From NCBI RefSeq assembly GCF_900230185.1, contig NZ_OCSR01000002.1:620001-684000 (forward strand): a DNA stretch of 64,000 nucleotides, in the 5' to 3' direction. This DNA comes from Burkholderia sp. OK233. Lineage in GTDB: Bacteria > Pseudomonadota > Gammaproteobacteria > Burkholderiales > Burkholderiaceae. This document shows positions 46,301-54,020 of the stretch, piece by piece. How positions within the stretch are numbered: position 1 is the stretch's first letter; each line of letters opens with the position of its first letter. The notes below the pieces were generated by a model that was not told the origin of the DNA, ran no database searches, and was given only the letters and a program-made list of their open reading frames with translations. The position numbers and the translations under genes are program-made.

Positions 46301-47194
46301 ATGTCGAATGCCTTGGTCGAAGGAGTCAAACGCTACACCGACAATCAAGCCGGGAGTGAAGGCCCGTTCATGACCGCCATCGAGGGCTTGATCATCATCC
46401 GGTCGGATCATGAAAAACATCCCTCTCATCTGATCATGAAGCCGGCCCTCTGTGTCGTCGTTCAAGGCGCCAAGTGGACAACGTTCGGTGACAGGCGGTA
46501 CGACTACAGGGCAGGACAAGCCCTGATCGTCAACGTTGAGATGCCGGCGTTCAGCAGGATTGTGAAAGCCAGTCCAGCAGAACCATACCTCGCTATTGCC
46601 ATGGAGTTCGACCTTGCCATCATGCGCGATGTCATGGCATGTCTCGATACACCGCCTGCGCCGGAAGACGAGCTCGGACACGGCGTGTTTGTCACCGAGA
46701 TTGACGGACCGCTCGCTGACTGCATGCTGCGCATGGTGCGTCTTCTCGACACGCCTCACGCTATTCCCATTCTCGCACCGATGATCAAGCGGGAAATTTG
46801 CTACTGGTTGCTAACGGGGCGTCACGGCAACGAGGTCGCCCGGGTCGTGCTGGCAACCAGCCACGTGCATAAAGTCGTGACTGCCATCCATGCGTTAAGA
46901 GGCCAATTCACCGAGACCGTACGCATCGAGGACCTGGCCGCCGTGGCACAAATGAGTCCGTCGGCATTCCACAGGCAGTTCAAGGCGCTGACATCGATGA
47001 CCCCGTTGCAATACCAGAAGCAGCTTCGCCTGCTTGAAGCACGCCACCTGATGGTGGCGGGCATTGCCAATGCCGAAGCAGCGGCCTATCAGGTGGGCTA
47101 CGAAAGCGCATCGCAATTCAGCCGCGAATACTCGCGCATGTTTGGAGCGCCACCCCGCCGTGACATAGAGGCTTTGAAAACGGCAACGACGTAG
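46301..47194 (+). CDS. AraC-family transcriptional regulator (AraC_N type)
   Basis: The 297-residue protein has the N-terminal AraC_N ligand domain (MKPALCVVVQGAKWTTFGD is its signature) and a C-terminal double helix-turn-helix (IEDLAAVAQMSPSAFHRQFK, then AAAYQVGYESASQFSREYSR). GGAGGAGG lies right before the ATG. It is divergent from the SDR gene; members of this type usually activate a neighbouring reductase. Confidence 0.88.
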   Translation: MSNALVEGVKRYTDNQAGSEGPFMTAIEGLIIIRSDHEKHPSHLIMKPALCVVVQGAKWTTFGDRRYDYRAGQALIVNVEMPAFSRIVKASPAEPYLAIAMEFDLAIMRDVMACLDTPPAPEDELGHGVFVTEIDGPLADCMLRMVRLLDTPHAIPILAPMIKREICYWLLTGRHGNEVARVVLATSHVHKVVTAIHALRGQFTETVRIEDLAAVAQMSPSAFHRQFKALTSMTPLQYQKQLRLLEARHLMVAGIANAEAAAYQVGYESASQFSREYSRMFGAPPRRDIEALKTATT

Positions 47195-47211
47195 TGCTTC
47201 ATGCCGTCGTA

Positions 47212-48114
47212 TCAATTCGCATCGCGCACCCAGTTGCCTCCATGCGCCGCGGCCTGCGCAGCGGGCGAGGTGGCAAGATAGGCGAGCGCCTGCTCGGTCG
47301 AGCCTTCGTGGTGTGGTGTATAGCGCGGATTGAAATAGCGTAGCGCTGCCGCGATCATCTTCCAGAACGACGGCAGGCAACCGCGCCGCGCTCCGGCGCG
47401 CCAGGCGAGGATAAAACCGCGGTACGCGCCGGCGTCGGGATCGCGCCGGTGCATGAAGCGCGCGCCGTGCGTGAGAAAGTACAGTAGAAGGATGACCGTC
47501 GACAGCATGTGGAAGCAGCGTTCGAAATAGGTCCCGCCCATATGCCGGAAGATGTCGAAGGCTACGGTGCGATGCTCCACTTCCTCGGCGCCGTGCCAGC
47601 GCAGCAGGTCGAGCATGGCTGGGTCGGCATGGGCGGCATCGAGCCCGTTGGCATTGAGCACCCAATTGCCGAGGTAACCGAAAAAGTGTTCCAGCGCGGC
47701 GATGACACCCAACTGCTGGCGCAGCCAGAAGCGCGTTTTGCCGATCTTCAATCCGAGCGGTTGCTCGCCGAGCAGCTTGCCAAACAGCCAGTCGAGTTTC
47801 TTTGTGAAAGGCTGCGTGTCGATGCCGTGAGCCTTGTAGTAGTGCGTGAGCACACCACCGTGCGAGCGCGAATGCACCGCTTCCTGCCTGAGAAACCCCT
47901 CTGCGTCGTCGCGCAACGCCGGGTCGGCGATCAGCGGCAGCGCCTTGTTGTAGACGCGGCAGAACCAGAGTTCGCCGGCGGGGAACAACAGGTTCAGCAC
48001 ATTGATGATGTGCGTGCTCGCCGGGTCGCCGGGAATCCACTGGATCGGCGTTTGACTCCAGTCGAATTTCACATGGCGTGCCCTGATCTTGTATTGAGTG
48101 TGCTCTTGGGTCAT
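47212..48114 (-). CDS. Predicted metal-dependent hydrolase (COG3687), ferritin-like
   Basis: The 300-residue protein matches the predicted metal-dependent hydrolase group COG3687. Candidate metal ligands form a di-metal pattern: QEAVHSRSHGG near residue 80, ALEHFFGYL near 143 and GAEEVEHRTVAFD near 178, with ExxH spacing like diiron four-helix proteins. A hydrophobic stretch near 205-222 may anchor it to the membrane. The biochemical role is unproven. GGAG precedes the ATG at 48114. It is the last gene of an operon with an epoxide hydrolase/SDR fusion and an M24 peptidase-like gene. Confidence 0.72.
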   Translation of the reverse strand: MTQEHTQYKIRARHVKFDWSQTPIQWIPGDPASTHIINVLNLLFPAGELWFCRVYNKALPLIADPALRDDAEGFLRQEAVHSRSHGGVLTHYYKAHGIDTQPFTKKLDWLFGKLLGEQPLGLKIGKTRFWLRQQLGVIAALEHFFGYLGNWVLNANGLDAAHADPAMLDLLRWHGAEEVEHRTVAFDIFRHMGGTYFERCFHMLSTVILLLYFLTHGARFMHRRDPDAGAYRGFILAWRAGARRGCLPSFWKMIAAALRYFNPRYTPHHEGSTEQALAYLATSPAAQAAAHGGNWVRDAN

Positions 48115-48142
48115 TACGGTCTCCGGCATCCGGTGGGTGAGA

Positions 48143-49957
48143 TCAACGCGGCACCATGCTGATGCGGGCGATCATGCGGCTTAGCCCAGGCATGTAGCGC
48201 GAGATGAAACGCATTGAATGCGCCTCGATGCCGATGGCGACCACGGCCTTGTTGCGCAATACCGCACGGAGCGCGGCTTTCGCGACCGTCTCGGGTTGCA
48301 GGCCGCGCAACTGGTAAAGCTTCGTGGCTTTCTGGCGCATGCGGTCCTGATCCTGAGCGTTGGCGCCGACATACTGGGTTGAGGCCATGATTCCGGTTTC
48401 GGCGAACCCCGGGCAGATTGCGCTCACGCCGATACCGTGAGCTGCGAGTTCTCCGCGCATGCACTCGCTAAGCATCAGCACGGCGGCCTTGGTGGCCGCA
48501 TAGGCCGGCAGGTCGCGCGAAGGGGCGAAGGCTGCGGCTGACGCAGTGTTGATGATGTGACCGCCATTGCCGCGCTTCACCATCTGTCGGGCGAACAGGC
48601 GTGAGCCGTGAATCACGCCCCACAGGTTGACGTGAAGAATGCGTTCCCAGTCTTGTGTCGTGGTGTCGAGCACGCCGCCTGCCATGCCAATGCCGGCGTT
48701 GTTGACCACGATGTCGGCGCCGCCGAGGTCCGTCCCGACCCACTCCGCCAGCGCTTCCATCTGTTCGGCGCTGCCGACGTCGGCCTTGCGCGCATACGCC
48801 TGGCAGCCTGACAACCTGGCCAGGGTAGCCGTGCGTTCCGCGCTTACGGTGTCGATATCGACCGCGACCACTGCGGCGCCCTGCTTCGCGAATTCCAGTG
48901 CAATGCATCTCCCGATACCGCTGCCCGCGCCGGTCACGACCGCGAGCTTGCCGCTGAGCGGTTTGCGTGCGGCGTCCATACGGGCGCGTTGCAGCGTGTC
49001 CGGTTCGGCGCCGCCTTCCGTGTGATCGACGAGTTCACGCACCATCCGGGCCATCTGTTCAGGGTGCGTGACCGGCAGCCAGTGCCGCGCGGTCAGCTCA
49101 CGGCGCCAGTACTTCGGCACCCATCGCGAAAGATCTTCGGACAAGGCCGGGCTGACGTATTTGTCCAGCGTCGGCACGATCACCTGGACCGGCGCATGCG
49201 CATAGCGCTTGCGCGGTGTGAACAGGCAGCGGATGAAGTTGGCGCGATACAGCGATACGCCGCGCACGCCGTCCTGCGTTTGCGTCGGGCGCGGCGCGAT
49301 CTGCGTCTTTTCCACACGACGTAAAACGCGCGGCCATGCCCGGCCGAGCCACACGCGCCAGGTCAAGCCTGGCAGCACCGGCAAATGGAACAGCAGCACA
49401 TACCAGGAGCGCACCAGTTGACCCAATAGCTTGCCGATCGAATGCGGCGTGGGACGCAGCAAGCGTGCTCGCATCCAGTAAGCGACGTGGTCGAGGCAAG
49501 GGCCTGAGCACGACGTGTACGACGCAATGCGCCCGCGCAATCGCTCTTCGGTGACGAACTCCCAGCCCTGGATCGAGCCCCAGTCGTGCGCGACCAGATG
49601 GACGGCGCGATCAGGGCTCACTGCGTCGATGACGGCGATGAAGTCGTCGGTAAGTTTTCCCAGACGGTAAGCAGCCATCCCCTTAGGCGCGGTGGATTGC
49701 CCCGCACCGCGAACATCGTAGGCAATCACATGGAAATCGTGTGCCAGCAATCCGGCCATAGCGTCCCAGACTTCACTGTTGTCGGGGTAGCCATGCACTA
49801 ACACCACAGTAGGCCGGGCGGGGTCGCCCCATGCCCTCGCGGCCAGCGTCACGTCGCCCGAGCTCACCATGAATTCGGTGCGACGCGTGGCGGATGGCGC
49901 CTCGTACAGCGTGGGCGCTATCGGTTCGGTTTGAAGTTGCACGTGCGCCTCCGTCAT
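48143..49957 (-). CDS. Alpha/beta hydrolase-SDR fusion protein (EphD-like)
   Basis: The 604-residue protein joins two enzymes. Residues about 30-305 are an alpha/beta hydrolase of the epoxide hydrolase/dehalogenase type: VLVHGYPDNSEVWD holds the HGxP oxyanion loop and VAHDWGSIQG the nucleophilic Asp. Residues about 335-590 are a classical SDR with GAGSGIG, NNAGIGMAG, a serine in NTASAAAF and Y-x3-K in YAATKAA. The same order is found in mycobacterial EphD. One polypeptide could thus open an epoxide or hydrolyse an ester and then oxidise the alcohol. It overlaps the M24 peptidase gene by four bases (ATGA) and is followed by the COG3687 gene. Confidence 0.88.
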   Translation of the reverse strand: MTEAHVQLQTEPIAPTLYEAPSATRRTEFMVSSGDVTLAARAWGDPARPTVVLVHGYPDNSEVWDAMAGLLAHDFHVIAYDVRGAGQSTAPKGMAAYRLGKLTDDFIAVIDAVSPDRAVHLVAHDWGSIQGWEFVTEERLRGRIASYTSCSGPCLDHVAYWMRARLLRPTPHSIGKLLGQLVRSWYVLLFHLPVLPGLTWRVWLGRAWPRVLRRVEKTQIAPRPTQTQDGVRGVSLYRANFIRCLFTPRKRYAHAPVQVIVPTLDKYVSPALSEDLSRWVPKYWRRELTARHWLPVTHPEQMARMVRELVDHTEGGAEPDTLQRARMDAARKPLSGKLAVVTGAGSGIGRCIALEFAKQGAAVVAVDIDTVSAERTATLARLSGCQAYARKADVGSAEQMEALAEWVGTDLGGADIVVNNAGIGMAGGVLDTTTQDWERILHVNLWGVIHGSRLFARQMVKRGNGGHIINTASAAAFAPSRDLPAYAATKAAVLMLSECMRGELAAHGIGVSAICPGFAETGIMASTQYVGANAQDQDRMRQKATKLYQLRGLQPETVAKAALRAVLRNKAVVAIGIEAHSMRFISRYMPGLSRMIARISMVPR

Positions 49958-50826
49958 GCCGCGGCCAACGCCCGACCGCGCTGCGCCCAGCGGCGCACAT
50001 GCGGCAGGTCGTCGTCGAGCCAGTAGGCGTCGTCATCGGTGATGACCAGCAACTCTTCGAATTTGGCGCCCACACCCTGAAAGCCGAGATGCGGTTCGAC
50101 GGCCCACAGGCCAGGCGTCGGCGCATGATCGGAGCGGCGATCGATCGACCATAACGGCGACCAGCCCTCCTTCCTGCCCGCGCTAACCTGGTCGAGGACG
50201 AGGTTACGCGTGGCGTTCAGGCCGAAACGCGCCACAAAACGCGGCTTGGCCAGCTGGTTCAGCTTCGCGACACGATGCGCAAGCACCTTGAACGGATAGG
50301 CCTTGTGGCGCGGCTCGACGCCCTGTTTTCTGCACAACAGGTCGACCGCGCGCGCTACGTCGGCAAGCGTGCGCCGTTGCTTCACCATGCTGACGATCAA
50401 CTCGCGGTGTTCGGCCAGGTCGTCTTTCAACTGTTCGAGCGTGGGATTCGTCCCGACGCAGGTGGCGTAGCCGACATCGGCGATCACACCGTTCAGCACC
50501 GGCGCGACGTCGAGAATGACCGGCATGTTTTCTTCCAGTCGACGCGAACTCGGAAAGAACGCCAGGTTAAAACCGGCCATGTGCGACAGCCCGGAAAAAC
50601 CTTCAAAGGCGGTACGGTCGCCAAACCAGGCGAAGGGTTTGTGCAGCCAGTCGCGCACGCCGTGATCCTGCAGCCATTCGGTCAGCAGCCGGGCAGCGTC
50701 TTTTTCCGTCATGCCCGGTTGGAGCATTTCACCGACGCTCTCGACGCACCGATAGGCCAGCTGCTGGACTTCGCGGAACTGCGCCAGTTCTTCCACGTCG
50801 ACGTGTGGAATGGACTTCTCACCCAT
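49954..50826 (-). CDS. M24 (creatinase/aminopeptidase P) family metalloprotein
   Basis: The 290-residue protein has the pita-bread fold of M24 enzymes. The metal-ligand set appears intact: Asp in VILDVAPV, Asp in VIADVGYAT, His in KVLAHRVAKL, Glu in WAVEPHLG and Glu in KFEELLVITDD. It lacks the N-terminal domain of prolidases. It may be a hydrolase rather than a peptidase. It is the first gene of a three-gene operon, with a TetR-type palindrome 64-83 bp before its start. Confidence 0.83.
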   Translation of the reverse strand: MGEKSIPHVDVEELAQFREVQQLAYRCVESVGEMLQPGMTEKDAARLLTEWLQDHGVRDWLHKPFAWFGDRTAFEGFSGLSHMAGFNLAFFPSSRRLEENMPVILDVAPVLNGVIADVGYATCVGTNPTLEQLKDDLAEHRELIVSMVKQRRTLADVARAVDLLCRKQGVEPRHKAYPFKVLAHRVAKLNQLAKPRFVARFGLNATRNLVLDQVSAGRKEGWSPLWSIDRRSDHAPTPGLWAVEPHLGFQGVGAKFEELLVITDDDAYWLDDDLPHVRRWAQRGRALAAA

Positions 50827-50889
50827 ACAAGCCTCCCGAATATGCTGTCGACGGGGGTGCAGCCGCCCGTCACGATGACATTTTTTATT

Positions 50890-50909
50890 GTTACATTGAA
50901 CAATGTAAC
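50890..50909. promoter_or_regulatory. 20-bp palindrome upstream of the M24-EphD-like operon, probable operator
   Basis: GTTACATTG and CAATGTAAC are perfect nine-base arms around AA, in an AT-rich patch upstream of the operon at 47212-50826. Length and symmetry suit a TetR-family repressor, but no such gene is in the neighbourhood. Confidence 0.65.
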
Positions 50910-51161
50910 GATTGGATCGTACACCACCCTGGGCGCTCGTCCACTGGTTGTTTTCCCTGGGGGGCTGGTTGGGGATGCGCGATGGGGGGGACGTGAAGGC
51001 GTCGGGGTAGCCGAAGATACGGATGCCTGAACTCAGGCACCGACTCCGGCATCAGCCGTGTGACATGGGGATGCAGTGGCAGACGCGCCGGAGCGTTATT
51101 TACTCTTCGGCAAACCGCGTATCTGTTCCGGCTGTTGAGCAGTTGCTGATCGGCCGCTGAC
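50910..51161. other. Region without a recognised gene
   Basis: Between the palindrome and the ClC remnant nothing coding is supported on either strand. From 51117 it is similar to the region just after the ClC gene (see the repeat at 51117-51225). Confidence 0.4.
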
Positions 51162-51225
51162 TTAAGGAACCAGCGGGAAATGCCGCTTGCCGGCGGGGGC
51201 CCGCAGGCGCCGGAAGCGTTCTTTT
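51117..51225 (-). repeat. Degenerate copy of the 3' end of the ClC gene and its downstream sequence
   Basis: This segment is about 85-90% identical by eye to 53924-54020: it shares GCGTATCTGTTCCGG at one end, CTGATCGGCCG in the middle, the stop region ACTTAAGGAACC and the CGGAAGCGTTCTTT end. It has an extra block of about eight bases near 51132-51143. Confidence 0.8.
51162..51223 (-). pseudogene. C-terminal remnant of a ClC channel gene
   Basis: The minus strand encodes ERFRRLRAPAGKRHFPLVP then TAA at 51162-51164, matching the end of the ClC protein at 53958-55748 (ERFRRLRVPAGKRHFPPVP) with two changes. It begins right after the uspA stop codon and has no start or upstream domain of its own. 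Confidence 0.75.
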
Positions 51226-51706
51226 ATGCGTGTGCGGAGAGTGTCTCTACCGGCTCGTGAGCGTCCGCGTCTTCCGGGTCCATAGCGACCAGTACTGCGC
51301 AGGAAACCCTGTCCAGCAGCAATCTGTCGTTTTTGCCACTCCACCATCGCCGGACGGGGCCACTTCGGCGATGTCCCACGACAACCAGATCGGCTTTCAA
51401 CTCACGGGCAAAAAACGGTATATGGTCCAGAGGATCGCCAATCGCGAAATGGGGTGTTGCGATGACTCCACGCGCAGCGAGTTTCTCGATTCCATCGCGG
51501 AGTATCTCCCTCGCTGATTGCTCCAGCGCATCAAACGGCACGGTGGACGCGATATCGGCCCCCTGCGACCATGTCGGGCTATTCAGAACGGCAAGCAGGT
51601 GCGTTTCCGCCTTCATCAGCTCCGCTAATGAGGCGCCATGACGCAACGCCCGCCGCCCCTCACGGGTTGCGTCATAACACAATAGGATGCGACCGAATGC
51701 AGACAT
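51224..51706 (-). CDS. Universal stress protein (UspA family)
   Basis: The 160-residue protein is a UspA-domain protein: RILLCYDATREGRRALRHGA at the start and VVVGHRRSGPVRRWWSG, a variant of the GxxGx9G(S/T) ATP loop, then LDRVSCAVLVAM. UspA proteins help survival under stress. The C-terminus is short and polar, and its stop lies at the junction with the ClC remnant, so the original end may have been altered. A MarR-type palindrome lies 128 bp before the start, shared with the clc and HPP genes. Confidence 0.87.
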   Translation of the reverse strand: MSAFGRILLCYDATREGRRALRHGASLAELMKAETHLLAVLNSPTWSQGADIASTVPFDALEQSAREILRDGIEKLAARGVIATPHFAIGDPLDHIPFFARELKADLVVVGHRRSGPVRRWWSGKNDRLLLDRVSCAVLVAMDPEDADAHEPVETLSAHA

Positions 51707-51833
51707 ATCGTCACTCGCTCCGATTCAAGAGGTCTCGCTATCCAGCAGCCGAGCAGTGGATGCGCAGTCGTTCGGAAGGTCGTCGCTCACGAGTGCGGCA
51801 GCACGACGATTGAGATCGCATCCAACTCATTAT

Positions 51834-51850
51834 ATATCATCTTGTGATGT
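51834..51850. promoter_or_regulatory. MarR-type operator, copy A (before uspA)
   Basis: ATATCA-TCTTG-TGATGT, six-base near-inverted arms around five bases, within a longer TATATATCA stretch. The same 17-bp layout recurs at 56204-56220 and 57516-57532. Confidence 0.65.
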
Positions 51851-51980
51851 ATATACGGTCCCTGTGGCAGCCTTTGGACGACGCACCGATGAGTGCGTTG
51901 TGCAGGATTTACGGGCAGATCTGCAGTCCGTCGCACAGGCGCGCGAGGTCATGAGTCAGGCGCCGACGAGGAGAGGCGAT

Positions 51981-52697
51981 CTATATCGCCGGGGCGCTAC
52001 TGCCCTGGTCATCCTCGCCGGCTACCCGCGAAAGGACGTTGGCGACCACCCGGTCGCAGTGGGCGCCGCCGAATTCGAATACGTCACGCTCGGCGAGATC
52101 GATATCGTGCGCCAATGATTCGCGCAGCAGGCTCCTGGCGCGGAAATGCTGGCTGCGCACCGTCGCTTCCGGGATGTCGAGACACTGTGCCGTTTCCTCG
52201 ACGCTCAATTCCTCGACCGAACGCAGCACAAACACAACGCGAAAGACTTCCGGCAGTTCATCCAGCTTGCGCTCGAGCAAGGCTCGCAACTCGGCGCGCG
52301 CTACCGCCTTGTCTGGGGAATCGGAATCTTGCGCGGTCATGGCATCGATATCGACATGAGTGTTCGCGTCCACCATGGGAATCACGTTCTGCCGGCGTGC
52401 TGCCCGGCGCAGGCGTCCATAGCATTCGTTGAGTACCAGGCGGGACAGCCAGGTGAAGAGCGTGGCGTCGCCGCGAAACCGTGCGATCGATCTGTAGGCT
52501 GACAGATACGCCGCCTGCAGCGCGTCTTCCGCTTCCGTTCCGTCACGCAACGTGGCGCGCGCCAGACGATACAACCGCCGATTGTGCTGGCGCATCAGCC
52601 ATTCGAACGCTGACCGATCTCCCGCGACGATACGGCGGACCACCTCGCGTTCGTCGCCTGCTGCAAACGTTGAATGTGCTTCAGCAATGTCTGTCAT
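51981..52697 (-). CDS. ECF-type RNA polymerase sigma factor
   Basis: The 238-residue protein has sigma region 2 (about residues 30-95, with LMRQHNRRLYRLARATL, DALQAAYLSAYRSIARFRGD and WLSRLVLNECYGRLRR) and region 4 (about 135-190, LPEVFRVVFVLRSVEELSVE and IPEATVRSQHFRARSLL). A C-terminal tail with FEFGGAHCDRVVANVLSRVA is typical of one ECF group in this family of bacteria. No anti-sigma gene follows. It is the third gene of a minus-strand group after the DUF4142 and cupredoxin genes (39-bp gap), which may be both its co-transcripts and targets. Confidence 0.88.
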   Translation of the reverse strand: MTDIAEAHSTFAAGDEREVVRRIVAGDRSAFEWLMRQHNRRLYRLARATLRDGTEAEDALQAAYLSAYRSIARFRGDATLFTWLSRLVLNECYGRLRRAARRQNVIPMVDANTHVDIDAMTAQDSDSPDKAVARAELRALLERKLDELPEVFRVVFVLRSVEELSVEETAQCLDIPEATVRSQHFRARSLLRESLAHDIDLAERDVFEFGGAHCDRVVANVLSRVAGEDDQGSSAPAI

Positions 52698-52736
52698 GAC
52701 TGCCTCGCCAGGTCGCCCTCACTCATCTCCCATCCC

Positions 52737-53114
52737 TCATTGCACGATCAGTGTGCCACGCATTGTGGTGTGGAGGGTGCACAAGTACGGATAACGACCC
52801 GTCTGGCGTGCCACGTAACTCCACGATGCATCCGGCGAGATTTCGTGTGAATCGAACGCTTTCGACATTCCAGTCACCGTATGAGGAAACAGATCCTTGT
52901 TCACCCACACCACACGATCTCCGCGGTGCACCGTAAGCACCGGCGGATTGAAGCGCATCTGCTCGATGATGACCTGGTACGTTGCGCCTGCGGCCTTGGA
53001 AAAGCCTGCCAGCGAAGTCGTCATGATCGCAACGAAAGCGTAGGCAAGGATAAAAGCGCCGGTACGTAACTTGCCCCGGCGCTGTCCGGCTACGCAAAGT
53101 GTCGGATTACCCAC
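52737..53114 (-). CDS. Cupredoxin-like copper protein, exported
   Basis: The predicted product (about 125 residues) has an N-terminal hydrophobic export segment (GAFILAYAFVAIMTTSLAG) and a plastocyanin-like domain with type 1 copper ligands: His in FPHTVTG, then Cys in YLCTLHTTMRG with His and Met after it. The start is uncertain: the GTG at 53114, overlapping the DUF4142 stop codon, gives a complete signal peptide and suggests translational coupling; a later ATG would remove it, and an in-frame ATG at 53168 lies inside the preceding gene. It probably carries electrons or binds copper in the periplasm. Confidence 0.82.
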   Translation of the reverse strand: MGNPTLCVAGQRRGKLRTGAFILAYAFVAIMTTSLAGFSKAAGATYQVIIEQMRFNPPVLTVHRGDRVVWVNKDLFPHTVTGMSKAFDSHEISPDASWSYVARQTGRYPYLCTLHTTMRGTLIVQ

Positions 53115-53640
53115 CGCTGTTGCCCAGCTCCGCCTGCAGATGCTTCGCGTGCTCGAGATGCGCGACAAAGGCCGGACGCACCTTGACGAGAAGCGCCTTC
53201 AGTTCGGCGTTCTGAGCATTCGGAATCAACGTCTTGTCCAGCGCGTCGAGAACGCTCTCGTGGTACGTCACCTCGTGGTCGATATACGCCCGGTCGAACT
53301 GTGAGCCCTTGAGCGTTTTCAGGTTGGCGAGGTTCGCGTCACCGCCTTGTTTGAGGCTCTGACTCGTCGAATTGTCTTCCGGCGTCACGCCGAGTTTATG
53401 CACAAGGTCGGTGGCGGCCTTGTTGACGCCGCTGTGATCGGTGACCATGCGTTGCGCGAACGCTTTGACATCCTTCGACTTCGTTTTCGACTCCGCGAGC
53501 TTGCCCGCGTCGATATCCACCTGATTGGCGGTCACGACGATGGCGGCGATCTGGGGGTCAGTGGGACCGGCGCTCTGTGCCCAGCCCGGGAAGCTGGTAA
53601 GCGTGAGTGCGCCGAACAGTGCTGCGCTGATTAACTTCAT
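53107..53640 (-). CDS. DUF4142 exported protein
   Basis: The 177-residue protein has a Sec signal peptide (residues 1-22, ending GWAQ) and a DUF4142 four-helix, ferritin-like domain (AKLAESKTKSKDVKAFAQRM type pattern, then YIDHEVTYHESVLDALD). CAGGAGAC precedes the ATG at 53640. It is the first gene of a group with a cupredoxin and an ECF sigma factor. Proteins of this family are often induced by stress; function unknown. Confidence 0.87.
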   Translation of the reverse strand: MKLISAALFGALTLTSFPGWAQSAGPTDPQIAAIVVTANQVDIDAGKLAESKTKSKDVKAFAQRMVTDHSGVNKAATDLVHKLGVTPEDNSTSQSLKQGGDANLANLKTLKGSQFDRAYIDHEVTYHESVLDALDKTLIPNAQNAELKALLVKVRPAFVAHLEHAKHLQAELGNSGG

Positions 53641-53957
53641 GTTGCGTCTCCTGAATAGTGAAGGCAAGTCCGATCCGGTCCGCACAGGATCGATCGGGGC
53701 CGATTCGATCTTGGATAGGGTGTTGGATGTCACGTGTGCGAGCCCCGTTCCCGTTTTCGTTCCCGGGCGCGGCCTGCGATGCGAGTTTCTTTGACACGGT
53801 TGCGAAACAGCCATGAGGAGCGCGACATGGCTTCGCAACGTAGAGACGATATCGTCTGGAAAATGAGTGCTGAATCAGCAGGAAAGGCAGGAGGGTGTGC
53901 CCCCGAAGGGGCACGGAAGAAGCGCGTATCTGTTCCGGCCGCTGATCGGCCGGTGAC
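53641..53957. other. Gene-free region with two hairpins
   Basis: Between the ClC stop and the DUF4142 start. On the minus strand, just after the ClC gene, CCGGCCG-loop-CGGCCGG lies at 53935-53953 and GTGCCCC-TTCG-GGGGCAC, with a stabilising UUCG loop, at 53897-53914. They probably end the marR-clc transcript, although no strong U-run follows. The remaining 250 bases should hold the promoter of the DUF4142 operon; no clear hexamers were found. Confidence 0.5.
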
Positions 53958-54020
53958 TTAAGGAACCGGTGGGAAGTGCCGCTTGCCGGCGGGCACGCGC
54001 AAACGCCGGAAGCGTTCTTT
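53924..54020 (-). repeat. 3' end of the ClC gene, parent copy of the remnant at 51117-51225
   Basis: This stretch covers the last 20 codons of the ClC gene and about 34 bases beyond; it is the intact counterpart of the degenerate copy downstream of uspA. Confidence 0.75.

Noticed and set aside
50910..51116. Hidden TetR gene next to the orphan palindrome
   Set aside because: No frame of suitable length or helix-turn-helix pattern on either strand.
51687..52118. 143-codon plus-strand frame opposite uspA and the ECF sigma gene
   Set aside because: It runs through the MarR-type operator and antisense to two well-supported genes; no protein family pattern.
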